From assembly GCA_019208055.1 (NCBI GenBank), contig JAGXJF010000041.1:1-64000 (forward strand): DNA of 64,000 bases, read 5' to 3'. This DNA is from Stipa capillata (taxonomy: Eukaryota > Streptophyta > Magnoliopsida > Poales > Poaceae). This document shows, in pieces, positions 23,711 through 35,000 of this stretch. The position numbers were made by a program, and so were the translations under genes. Position 1 is the stretch's first letter. Each line of letters starts with the position of its first letter. The notes beneath the pieces are model-generated. The model made no database searches and was not told the DNA's origin. It worked only from the letters and a program-made list of their open reading frames with translations.

Positions 23711-25849
23711 TCCTCTACCAAATTATTGCCCCCTAGTGCCCTAAGCTGGACCTCTCCCTCTTCTATCTCTCCTGTGCTGGCAGCCTAGCATCTCCCACTG
23801 AGCACCTTAACTCTCTCTTCTATCTCTTCTCTATTTTTGACAAAACCAAACAACTATGAAATGCCCCCAAATCCTCTATTTCGGTTGCCTTTATCACAAA
23901 ATTGAAGCAAAAAACTACTTGCCCTCGTCCATGGTGGAACATGATCAGGCTGGGGAGATGATGCTATGGATGAGATTAATTTGAAAATGGCTCACCGATT
24001 GTGGAGATCAACCTCAGACGTCTCGCGGAGTCTGGGAAGAAGAGCTCGGCGTGGCGAACTTAGGGCCTGGCTAAGGGAGAGAAGATGAGGCGGTGGTGAA
24101 TGACTGGTGTTCATGCGAAGATTGACCTCATCAATTAATAGAATGGCTTCTGAAAGATTGGCTGCACAATTACGGAGGCCTTGCTCAGCGGCATAGCTAT
24201 GGTCGAACACTCACTCTATCAACCATGATCCCCTGGAACAGTAGACATAGGCTGCATGTCTATCCTTAAGCAGGGTGCTTGCAATCATCGGCATCTGCCG
24301 TCTTTCAGAGAGGAAGAATGACGTAGGCACAATGGCATATCAGATGTGGCCTCGTGGAGCCATGGGGCACTGCCAGACGGGCCCCACCGGTCAGAATGCA
24401 TAAGTGCCCCCAGCTGTGATACAGAGATTTAGGTCGAATTAGTGGTGATTTTGTGGAAAAAAAGAGAGTAAAGTGGACCATGGTCATTAAATTTGTCCAC
24501 CTTACTCACTTTAGTCATTGTACTAAAAAAAGAGTAAATTATAATCATTACTAGCAGAGTGCCCGTGCATTGCAACGGATATGGATTTTAGACGGAAAGA
24601 TAGTATCATAAAATGAACTATAATGGTCATTTTGTTTCTCAAATTATGCAGTAGCATGTCTTATCCAATGTGGACTATATTTGCAAATAAAATTGCTTTC
24701 TGCATTTATATCACACGATAGAGAATGTCAAACTAAAGAGCAAAAATGATGAAGTTTAGGTGAACAAATGTTTATTGAGAATGTTTCTACTGCTTTAACA
24801 CCTTTGGATGCTCAAATATCTGGTATCCTGTCACCTCCACTCCTTCAAATGCAAGAGTATTTGCACATAGACAAAATAATAGATACAAGATAGGCATAAT
24901 ACCAATCTTACAAAATTAAGAATGTTAACTAAGCAGTAAGCACCAAACTGGATTATCATTTTATAATTATATACTATATACCATGTAAAATGTTCTGCGC
25001 TGCTATTCTCTCTGAATGCTACACCCAAAAATTCAAACATGCGAACAAATTACTTCCAATTAAAAAACTGACATCTAGATTGTCTAAAACGCTATTAAAA
25101 AAGCTTATTAGATATCGCACCTATGAAATGGAAACACAGATGTAGTACTTCGAAGTGTTTATTGTGGCAACTACACAATCATGTTTCAGCAGTTAACCGG
25201 AGATGGAGAGAAAACCAATCCCTATTGTCTTCCTCCTCCCACTCCTCCTCTCCTATGGCCATCGTGAGTTTAATCTGGTTTTTATTGAAATATTAAATAT
25301 TCCGCACGACGATGACATGCTATGTGGCCCCTGTTAGCTCTACCTCCACTTTCGAGCGTGACGCTTCACCTCCTCTGACATGTGTAACCTGTGTTGCTAC
25401 AAATCAATAAATATGCATAGATGGAAGATCTCTGTGAGAACAAAACCATAAAAAATGTGTATGATATCTCGTGCTTGGGCAACGCACTTTGCACGATTAG
25501 TTGATAACAACGTGGCAACAATACCCACCCCTATCGCCATCATTCTACCATCCCTCCACTTCGGTCACCACGCAACCCTTTACACATGCCGTTCTTGCCT
25601 CCCCTCCTTCGCCTTTTTCTCTAGCTCCGGTGACCTTCCCTTGCGAGATTGCGAGCTTGTTCAGTTTGTTGAGAAAAAAAGGAACAAAATACTGTAAAGA
25701 GAAAAACTATCATATGCACATGCGCTTAAAATAAGGGCAAGTTTGTTCAAGTTGTCGAGAGTTGCACTACTTGTTTGGAATGTTGAGAAAATAAAGTCAA
25801 CAAAATATGAGAAAGTCTAGGTAATTGTTAGCAGAAGGAAGCTTTTCAT
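23711..25849. other. Intergenic sequence without a supported gene
   Basis: No family is recognised. At 24553-24580 there is the word 'agagtgcccgtgcattgcaa', a variant of a motif that recurs in dispersed grass repeats; a related word lies at about 47103. The reverse-oriented word 'gggcaacgcactttgcacg' lies near 25477. The two could mark the ends of one repeat of about 950 bp, which is not proved. Confidence 0.3.
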
Positions 25850-26460
25850 GAGTGCGATGCGCTTGTCGCGGACGAAGCGGCTCCACCCCTTGGTCATCAT
25901 GTAGCTCTGGCTGCTGCTCCAGTAAGAGTAGTGGAACCGCCACACCCTGCCAGTATCTTCGCCGCCAGCGTCAACCGGAGCGGGTGTGGCCGACAGCGGG
26001 AGAGGGCGAGCGGCGTACTATTGGGGCAGAGGGCAGCATCGTCCACCTGGAGCAGAGGGCGAGCGGCGGGACGGTGTCCTGCTGGAGCGGAGGGGCGGCG
26101 CGACAGGGACAGGACGGCCAACGGCGGGGTGGCATCTAGCTGGACCCGAGGTGGAGTGATGGGGGATGGGCGGCGGCGCCACGGGGGAGCGAAGGGGGCG
26201 GATCCGGTTGGTAGGCGACGGAGGCGAGGCGGCGGCCGGTTGGGGGCTACGGAGGCAAGTCGGCGGCCGGTTGGTGGAGTGACGAGGGCAGCAGAGGGCG
26301 CAGGTCTAGTTGGGTTGAGCGGGGCATGGCGGCGGGACGGGGCCAGCACCGGGGGCGGCGGTGCCCGACTGGAGAAGAGGCTCGACCGGGGCGTCGCGTG
26401 CGACGGGGGGCGAGAAGCAGGATCGGGATGGGGAGGTGCACGGGGTTGGTTGCGGAGAAA
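25850..26460. other. GC-rich, CpG-rich island
   Basis: A sharply bounded block of very high GC between AT-rich flanks. Overlapping frames are open on both strands, as expected from low stop-codon density, and none matches a known family. It may be captured gene sequence inside a transposon, or a decayed promoter/first exon. Confidence 0.5.
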
Positions 26461-26549
26461 AAATAGTTATCTGTAGATAAAGATTTGATTTGTTAGACTA
26501 CTGTGAAAAAAAAAGAAATAGACATGGATTTCGATTGAAATGCATGTGG

Positions 26550-26720
26550 ATTGGTGTTAGTTTGTTATCACTTTGTTATATGTTTGTTAGAGGATTGTTA
26601 GACGGGTTATTAGAGGATTGTTAGAGAGGTAAAAATTGGTGTTAGTTTGTTATCACTTTGTTATATATTTGTTAGAGGATTGTTAGAGGGGTTGTTAGAG
26701 GATTATTAGAGGGGTAAAAA
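26550..26720 (+). repeat. Minisatellite of nested direct repeats
   Basis: Two copies of a unit of about 90 bp start 'ggtgttagtttgttatcact' (about 26553 and 26638). Inside each, 'gttagaggattgttagag' words repeat at about 15 bp spacing. Confidence 0.85.
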
Positions 26721-27717
26721 GAGTAATCAAAAGTGTGATACCATCACCAACTCAAATATTATAAAATGATATAAATAGTTGCTAAAATAGTTCAATACAA
26801 TTACTAGTTCATTTCTTCTACGTATTTTCTACCATATTTGTCTTGAATCTACGTTCACGTGGATTAACGTGGCCATCAGGCTGCTTGTCAGTGAGCCTAT
26901 ACCTGGTTCACCTCCTCCTCGTCCTGGTCGTGGCCTCTGCTCCTCGTCAAACCCCACCCTTTTTCCCTGTCAAGGTCGTCGCCCGGTCGACCGTACGTCA
27001 AGGTCGCCGGCCTCCTCGTCGAGCTCTCCCCTGGTCTCTATCTTTTCCTCGATGCCCCGGTCATCAGTGCCGCTCGGCGCACACGTTGAGTTCACGGGTG
27101 CATGGCCGCTGGATCTACTCGGTCCGTACGCATGGATTAGCTCGTTCTTGTGTTTAAGCGTTTTCCAATTTTTCAATCTGGATGTGTGTATGTCTTCATC
27201 TCGATTTAGCTAGTTGTACGGATTGTACGTGCCCATGTCATCTGGATCTAGTACTAATGTGTGCGCGCTCGATTGATTGAAAACTGGCTATGTAAATATC
27301 TTTGTTTTGGAAGAAAATGCTATGTATAATATGTGCATACTTACCGATTGATCTCAAATGCTCTGTTTACCGGGCTTCGGGCCCCAGCTATTACCTTCTG
27401 CGCCCAGGCTCAGGCTTGCCCATGGCAGAATAATCAGGCTCGGGCTCGTCTCCGGAACACCGGACTTTTTCAAGTCCAGCTCTGACAAGCAAGCCCCACG
27501 ACTATATTGAGCCGTGTAAATGTTGATTTCAAATTAATACCGTAGTAAATACACAGAGGAAATAAGTTAGTAATCGTATTTAACTTCTTTAACAATTTTA
27601 ATGATCGTAATTCATATTTTTCTGAGTACAATACATAAAGTGAGTAAACCAGATAAATTTAATAACAATAGATACATTTATGTTAAGAAAATGAGAGTGG
27701 ATTTTATACATATACAT
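26721..27717. other. Intergenic sequence, nothing recognised
   Basis: It contains a moderately GC-rich part (26840-27130) and a 'gggcttcgggcccc' stretch near 27370. Neither shows a convincing coding pattern or known repeat structure. Confidence 0.3.
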
Positions 27718-28070
27718 GTGGGTATATGAGTTAAGGATTTAGGTTAATTTTTAATACTTATGCATCTCAAAAAATTCTAAAAAAATTCATAGATATTCAT
27801 CATGTTATAACATGCATACCCACAAAATTTCATGCAAAAATATAATCAAGAGTACCCTACACAAAAAAGACAAAAAATTATTGTTACATTATTTTAAAAA
27901 TAAGTTAAATTTTTTTTGTCTTTTTTGTATAGGGCACTCTTGATTATATTTTTGTATAAAATTGTATGGGTGTGTACATTATAACATAATAAACATCTAT
28001 GAATTTTTAGAGAATTTTTTGAGATACACAAATATAAAAATTAATCTAAATCTTTAACTCATATACCCAC
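27718..28070. mobile_element. Foldback MITE, 353 bp
   Basis: The left arm from GTGGGTATATGAGTTAAGGA and the reverse complement of the right arm (GTGGGTATATGAGTTAAAGA) match over about 165 bp each. The element is therefore nearly all inverted repeat around a short AT-rich loop near 27890. No clean target duplication was found. It lies about 0.94 kb upstream of the kinase gene start. Confidence 0.8.
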
Positions 28071-29007
28071 CTGCGTACGTACATTTGCTTTTCCCTAAGA
28101 AAATCTACTTTTTATTCTCTCTTCTCCTTCAAACGCAAGACATTTGTACTTTCTTCTGGTGTTCAGTCGTGGTCGTTCCATGGAGAGCTACCGGTTCGCC
28201 GGCCGTGGCTGCTTGTCGCCGGCTGGCCGGGCCGGCCGGCGCGTCCGCCAAACAGCTCTCGGTCTCGCCGGGCGGAGGCGAGCCAGTCGGTGACAGAGGC
28301 AGTTGTTTTCACACATTGCCCACCTCGATGAGCGCAAGGTGTTCGCGGAAATGCTTCGGAAGCTGCCGTGCCGATTCCTGCCCGCGAAGCTATGGGAGGG
28401 GAAAGCTTTGGACGCCGCCGCCCAATCAGATGTCTCCCAGTGGAGGACTTGGGGGCGCTGCATCCGTCCTGCAGTTTTGTTGCGTCGGAACTGACAAGAC
28501 TCACCTGGGACGGTGTTGTGTCGTGTTGTCTAGTTCCAGCAGTGCTCAGTCAACCATATCCGCGACGAGCGGAGGCGATGGCGGACTCGTTGACGCGCCG
28601 GTTTGTCTTGGCCTCTCGCGGATATTCACATGCTGTGCTACACCAGCACGCCTTGTTCTTGTTTGAGGTGAATTTCAATGTACTAACTTTGGTGTCATTC
28701 GCGTCATCCCAATGTCTGCTGTCTCCTTATCCGCATCTATATGTACTCATTGAGGGAACTCTCTGCAGGTGCTAACTCTAGTGCGCACCATTCTGATAAA
28801 TTACTGAAGCAAAAAAAGGGAAGGAGAGTGAGGGATAAAAAGGTTCCAGGCATCCTTTGCTTTACCTTTGCAATGATGACATCATAAGATACATGCTTGA
28901 TTTCAAGATATTGTTGTATTTTCCCTTTCACTATTGTTGAAAGGTTCAACCAGAATAATCTAATTGTGCAGCTGTGCAGAGCGTAAACAAGCAGAGGAGA
29001 AGACAGG
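28071..29007 (+). promoter_or_regulatory. Upstream region and probable 5' UTR of the MCAfunc-kinase gene
   Basis: A GC-rich block (28180-28480) precedes an AT-rich stretch and an acceptor-like 'ctaattgtgcag' near 28968, 40 bases before the ATG. A donor-like 'gaggtgaat' near 28668 could pair with it, giving a 5' UTR intron. Frames in the GC-rich block are not supported as protein. Confidence 0.35.
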
Positions 29008-32000
29008 ATGTCGATGTGGAACGGCTTGGGGCAGGCAGCCACCATTGCGCAGATATCTGGATTGGACGCCTTTGGCCTCACCACAATGATCATGCAGGCG
29101 GTGCACATGGTTCGCCGCAACAAGAAGGCCTGCAAAGAGCTCTCGCAGCGGGTCCAGATGATCGCCGACCTGCTGCAGACCATGCAGAGCTCAGAAATGA
29201 TGCAGCGCCCAGAGACACGAACACCACTCGATGGACTTGAAGAGACCCTCCGCCGTGCATATATTCTCATAACATCATGCCAGAATAGCAGCTCTCTCTA
29301 CCTCTTCTTCACGGGCGAGAGCCTAACCAACAAGTTCAGTGAGGTACAGAACAGTATTGACTTCTACCTCCAGCTCTTCCCTGTCCTCAGTCACATCGAC
29401 ACAACACGTCTTCTTGTGCGAATTTTAAATGGTATCCATCCTCCACAACGACAGGTAATATATGTTGCCCTTCTGCTTCTCTGTACACTTCAGCAAAAGG
29501 AAACAGTACACTAAGTTGGCCCTGTTTAGTAGTCTGAGTGAAAGAGAGAACATATTTCTTTATAGACAACGCACCAATTTATAAGACTTGAAACATGCAA
29601 GGTTGGAAATGAAAGAATATTCCATCACATTTGCTTCCTTTCTCATGGAAGCAAAACTCCAAGCAGGGGCAGAAAACAACTTACTGTTGATCCCCTCTTC
29701 CTTCTATAGATTGTCAGGGAAAATTGACAAGATGAAATAGCAGATACAGACAATAGGATCGAAGATATGCATGTGGTGCAATAAGAAGAAACTTTATACT
29801 TGACGTTACGTACTCATTACTTAATATACTTACCAGTAATTAATGATTTATGTTCCTATGCCTTTGGTGTGACTTCAGCTTTCTAGTGTAACTATTTTAT
29901 AGAGAAGCTTATCATTGCGAAATTCTATTGTAATTTCTGTTCATCTAAATTGAGAGTAAAATTATTTTGTTATTTCAGGCGGCACCAAAGTTGCTGAGGT
30001 CATTTACTTCTCAGTTAAATCCTGATACGAGGTAAGGCAACATCGATCTTTTTATCCTTCAATATCACAGTTGCGCATCTAACTACAAAGTTTTGCATGT
30101 TTGTGAGGCGTCTAATGTACATCTTGGAAAAATAATTCAATTTTCAACTTCTCATTGCAATTAAAGAATCATGGGCAATAATGTAATGTTCACATGTTGT
30201 ATATACCTATTCAAGTGTACCTATAGGATCCACCAAAATGATTTGACTGGTGCGAAACCCAGATGTACTAGCAATTCACTGACTATGAGTCTATGACTTC
30301 TAAAATCGAAGAGGCAAAACATCAATAAGAAACTATGAAGTGTAGTCCTGTTTATATGTGGTACCATATTACTTTGGAATGTGGCTTTCTTTAATTACAT
30401 AATCACAATAGAATTCTGTGATGAAAATAATTGTTCACAGATCATCCTTTATACCTGATAGCATTGACTTTGAGCATTTGACATTAACAGGACTGAAATA
30501 TGCCGTTCATTAGAAAGATTTCAAGTGTTAACAGAGCCATCTAAAGTTTGGGGGTGCGAAGTAACAGGTATTTGTGTGGATGTATTTACTGCTTGACAGA
30601 GGAGTAATGCTATGCCTGCAAGTTAAAATTCTTTTTGTTTATTTCTTATATTGCATATACTTCTTCCATAATTTGTTGCATGTCTTAAGTAGACTGCACG
30701 TGTGCACTTAATTGGCCATGTAATCTGTAAGTGTACTGGGGAATGTAGTATCAAGTAAGGCCTCAATTGAAGTTAAGAGAATCTGAAGTTATAATCCGAA
30801 TTTTTTTTATCAGTGTGTTAAGATCCTATCGTCTGTGGGGAGCTATCATCAAATTATGCCAATGAAACTAACAATGTCAGCATGCATAATGTTGATCTTA
30901 GGAGCACAGTTCATCCCAACACTGTTCAAATAGCTTGAAGTGCAACATCATCCCACGTTAAAATGAGTTCTCATTCTCAAGTCTCAACACTGCATCTGGT
31001 AGTATTAGAGGGTAACCAGTTTCTGAATTAGAAGAAAAATGCTTCAAATATACATCGCCTCTTAAGTAACTCCAGATATATAGCATATTATGTGCAAACC
31101 CTTAATTTTTTTTAAAGAAAACATCAATGTTTGACGTCTCGATGCATTGATAGGAAAGGAAAAACAGCCATTTTATATACAAGCCTAGGGATAGGCAAAC
31201 CCCGCACACGAACAACCAAGTTAAATGCCACTGGCAGGTAGTAGCCATAGCCCTGCCGCGCCCGCCATTGCTCACGATTTCGCTTCAGCCTTTACGACTT
31301 CCAGAAGTACGGCAATGTAGGGAAGATCGCTGTCGAAAGTGCACCTATTCGGTGCTTCCAAATGCACCAGACGGCCAAATGGATCATCGACGAGAGACCC
31401 TTGCGCTGGGCAGTCAGCGTATCACGGATCGTGGACCACCAGCTCACGGAGTCCTCAGCCAAGCCATTGATCAGATCCAAGAGAGGACTTCATGACATGC
31501 CAGCCGGGAGAATGGGCAAGGCAACCAGCACGTGTTGCATGGTTTCCAAAGCCTGGTCACAGAGCAAGCATGCCGGTATGTGGGGGAGTCCGCGTCGAGC
31601 CAGCCTGTTGGTTGTCCAACAACGATCTTGGCAAGCTGAGGGTACACAATATTTTTATGATGGACAGAAATCTGATCTGAAGATTGGTCTAGAAAAGCAG
31701 CCCAGAAAGGAATCGAGGGTCCAGCCTCGCACTGATAGGATTGAAGCAACGTATGAGGAATATAATCTTCCTCGTACATTTGAAGGCCTAGGGCAAAATT
31801 TTCATGAATACATCGTGATACCATCCAAGGAACTACATGACGAAGTGGATGCTGAAATTACTAGGCACAAGATAAATACACAATACCATGAGAGTATTGA
31901 CACTTCGAGCTCACCAGACAACATATCGAGAAGAATTCTGGTATGAAACCCGGAGCCTGAACGTAGATTGTAGTGATGCTCAACAGGAGGCCGGAGCTTG

Positions 32001-35000
32001 ATGCCTCGGCACCCCGGAGCTATGGTAGATAGGTAACCAAGAAGAGAAGGGGAAGATAGATAGATTCTTTCTTGCTTGCTTAATTCATATGGCCAAGTTC
32101 CTTCATATAGGGAGAGGCTCCTCAATCCATACCCTAACAACTTGGAAACTAATCTTGATATGAAGGAAACAAATTAACTAAAAGGAAATCTTCTAAATAG
32201 TAAGAAGGCTTATCTCTAAGCCTTGCCTGGTGCCAAGGCTTGGCTGCAGCTACCCCTGCAGTTTGCCCCTTGCGGGCCCTCCTTTGATAGTACTTGCCCC
32301 ACATAACATCTCTCCCCCTCGACGAACAGCTCGTCCTCAAGATAGAAAGCAGGGAACTTTTGGCACAATGAAGAAACGTCATCGCATGAAGCGTCAGATG
32401 CCGACGGGCCCTCCCATTGCATCAGGACCTGCCAAACACCATGATGCAGCCAGGCTCATAGTGCCTTCACCCGGGAGGGAATGACCTTGTCGTGCAATAA
32501 TGGCGGGATTGGGGGAGGTGGAGCTGGAGCGGGTCCTTCGAATGGCTTGAGGAGAGCCGCATGAAAGATGTCGTGGATGCGGGTGGATAGGGGCAAGTCT
32601 AGTTTGTAGGCAACTTCATTGACATAGGGCGGGCCGAGCCGACTACTCGGAATCTGACTTCTACACGGGAGTGCCTCATCGACTTGGAGTACCAAATAAG
32701 GATAAACACTTACCCGGCAATTCTGGATTCTGTTGTAACTAATTAGGAAATCAATCTGTAAGCCGATTCGGAGTCTTGTAACCCTACCCTGGTCATCTAT
32801 ATAAGGCCTGGTAGGGATCTTCCGATCGGTACGCTTTCATAAGTTCCCGTATTTTCATACACTCATAGCCCTAGCAACCTAGAGATCTATTCTCGAGGCC
32901 TTGCAGCACCCGGGATACAAGCAATATCAACCACTAAACACAGGACGTAGGGTATTATCTCTCCTTGAGGGTCTGAACCTGCCTAAACTTTGTCTTTCGT
33001 GTGCACCCATCTAGATCTGCTGTGCTCATGCTGCCCCATATTCAATATTGCCGGATCTAAACACCGACAATACTGTTCGTCGCAGTTGTAGCAAAGTCCT
33101 TGGTGACGGCATTCCTCCATCTAGGCCAATGTGAGCCGCTTGAACGGCTTGGACCCCACTGATGTGCACTACCCCGCGCCTGACCTGTGAGAGGGTGCTC
33201 CTAGCCTGGCGGTTGTCATGTGGGGGCGTGCAGGCCTAGAGTGGGAGTAAGCCTGCGGGAGCGCCAAGATGGTGGCCAGGTGCTCTAGGGACCATGCCAG
33301 ATCCATGGCCTTGTTAAACATCAGGCCCAGTGGAGTTCGACCTGATCCTTGAGGGGTTTGCCAAGGATGTTTGTGAAATGTCATGCTCCTCATGTTTGGG
33401 CATGTGCTAGAACGAGGCAGGATGGTGAGGAACTTCTCCTGGTACTCCTCAACCGATCCTATGCGTCAGAGGGAGATGAGTTCGCCCAGCTGTTTGGCGC
33501 GTGAGGGCGGGCCGAAATGGGCGTTGATAAGCTTGACAAAGTCCACCCACACCAGTCGGGCCCTACTTGCGCTGACATGTCGGTACCAGAGGTTGGCCAG
33601 GCTAGTGAGTTGGTATGTCGCCAACCGAGTCTTGTCCTCCGTCGCCATGTTCTAGCCAAAAATAATTCGTCACGCCTATTAAGACATGCGAGGGGATTGT
33701 CCTTGTCATCGTAGGTGGGGAATTCGAGCCTATAGTAGCATGGAGGACAACCGTCGCGATCGAGGAAGTTCACATGCCCGTCGTACAAGCCGCAATAGCA
33801 GTTGTCGTGCGCCCGCTAGTGGCCGGTCACGTCCTCCCGATCACGGCCTAATGTATGAATGTGCCTTTGGGTGCATGGCATCGAGAGGAGGCCCTCGTCA
33901 TCATCGGGGTCGTCGTCACCACAGACTTTCTTCTCCAAGCCAAGGTTCTGTGCCTTGGACTGATGCTCGAGTTCTCGCATCGACGATGTCAGCTTGTCAA
34001 CCTTCGCATCGGAGGTGTCGGCCCGGGAAAAAAAGCCTCCAGTTGCGTGTGGATCTCATCGCATGCAGCACGTACCTCCTTGTGCCTCTTTGTGCTGATC
34101 TCCTCGCGGATGAGCTCCTGGAGCTCGCCGAGCTAGAGCCCCTCAATCTTGTCTTCAGGATTCATCATGACAGGCGCGGTGGAGATCGCCGGCTCTGATA
34201 CCAAGCTGGTATGGATCCCGGAGTCCGAGATTGTAGTGGTGCCCGATGAAAGGTGGGGGCTTGATGCCTCAGTGCCTGGGAGCTATGGTGCATAGGTAAT
34301 GGAGAAGAGACGGGGAAGATAGATAGATTCTTTCTTTCTTGCTTTATTCATATGGGCCAAGTCCCTTTATATAGGGAGAGGCTCCTCAATCCATATCCTA
34401 ACAACTTGAAAACTAATCTTGAATGAAGGAAACTAATTAACTGAAAGGAAATCTTCTAAATAGATAGAAGGCTTATCTCTAAGCCTTGCTTGGTGCCTAA
34501 GGCGTGGCCGCAGCCACCCCTGCTGTTTGCCCTTGCGGGCCCTCCTTTCATAGTAGTTGCCCCACATAACAAATTCCTTCGCAAGGAGTTTCTAGAACGC
34601 CATCAGGAATACGAACAGGCCAGCATGATCAACTAAGCAAACCCTTTTTTAAGAAAAAAAATTAAGCAAACCTTAATTATAAACAGGGAGGGATAGTGCA
34701 TAGATGTCAAATCACACCTTTGGGAAGAATAGGACTATAGTTGTTTCCATGATGTAAAGGGATAGCAATGGGGTGGGTAGGACTTCTTCAGTCCCATTAC
34801 ACAAACCTATGACCCTACTCTCTACCCACCCATAAAGATACTCATGAGCATAGAAGCATATCCACGTCCAAACCCAAGGGGTACCCAGTGCCCAATAGGT
34901 ACCCATTGGGTACAAAACAAAGTACATATCAATAAAAAAATCATTTCACATGTCACGATTACAAAGACATACAACCAACTACACAACATTGTAGTTAATC

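Larger units (their letters stand above)
31939..34571 (-). mobile_element. Chimeric, internally deleted Gypsy retrotransposon with TSD AATTC
   Basis: It is in minus orientation. LTRs lie at 34207-34571 (5', 365 bp) and 31939-32308 (3', 370 bp), both starting TGTTATGTGGGG and ending ATACCA. TSDs AATTC are at 31934-31938 and 34572-34576. The PBS (TGGTATCAGAGC on the minus strand) is at 34192-34203. The polypurine tract is at 32309-32320. Inside are a gag remnant, an unrelated LTR fragment, and the integrase C-terminus. Protease, RT, RNase H and most of integrase are missing, so any movement would have needed enzymes from other copies. It sits in the middle of the kinase gene. Confidence 0.9.

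Noticed and set aside
25897..26476. Overlapping open frames of 150-181 codons on both strands
   Set aside because: GC-rich sequence has few stop codons. Arg/Pro/Ala/Gly-rich products in all frames have no recognisable domain.
28085..28775. 193- and 135-codon frames upstream of the kinase gene
   Set aside because: No family pattern, and they overlap each other in different frames; more likely 5' UTR or promoter sequence.
31362..31946. 194-codon plus-strand frame
   Set aside because: Its first half is antisense to a LINE zinc-binding domain. Only the part after about 31665 might belong to the kinase gene.
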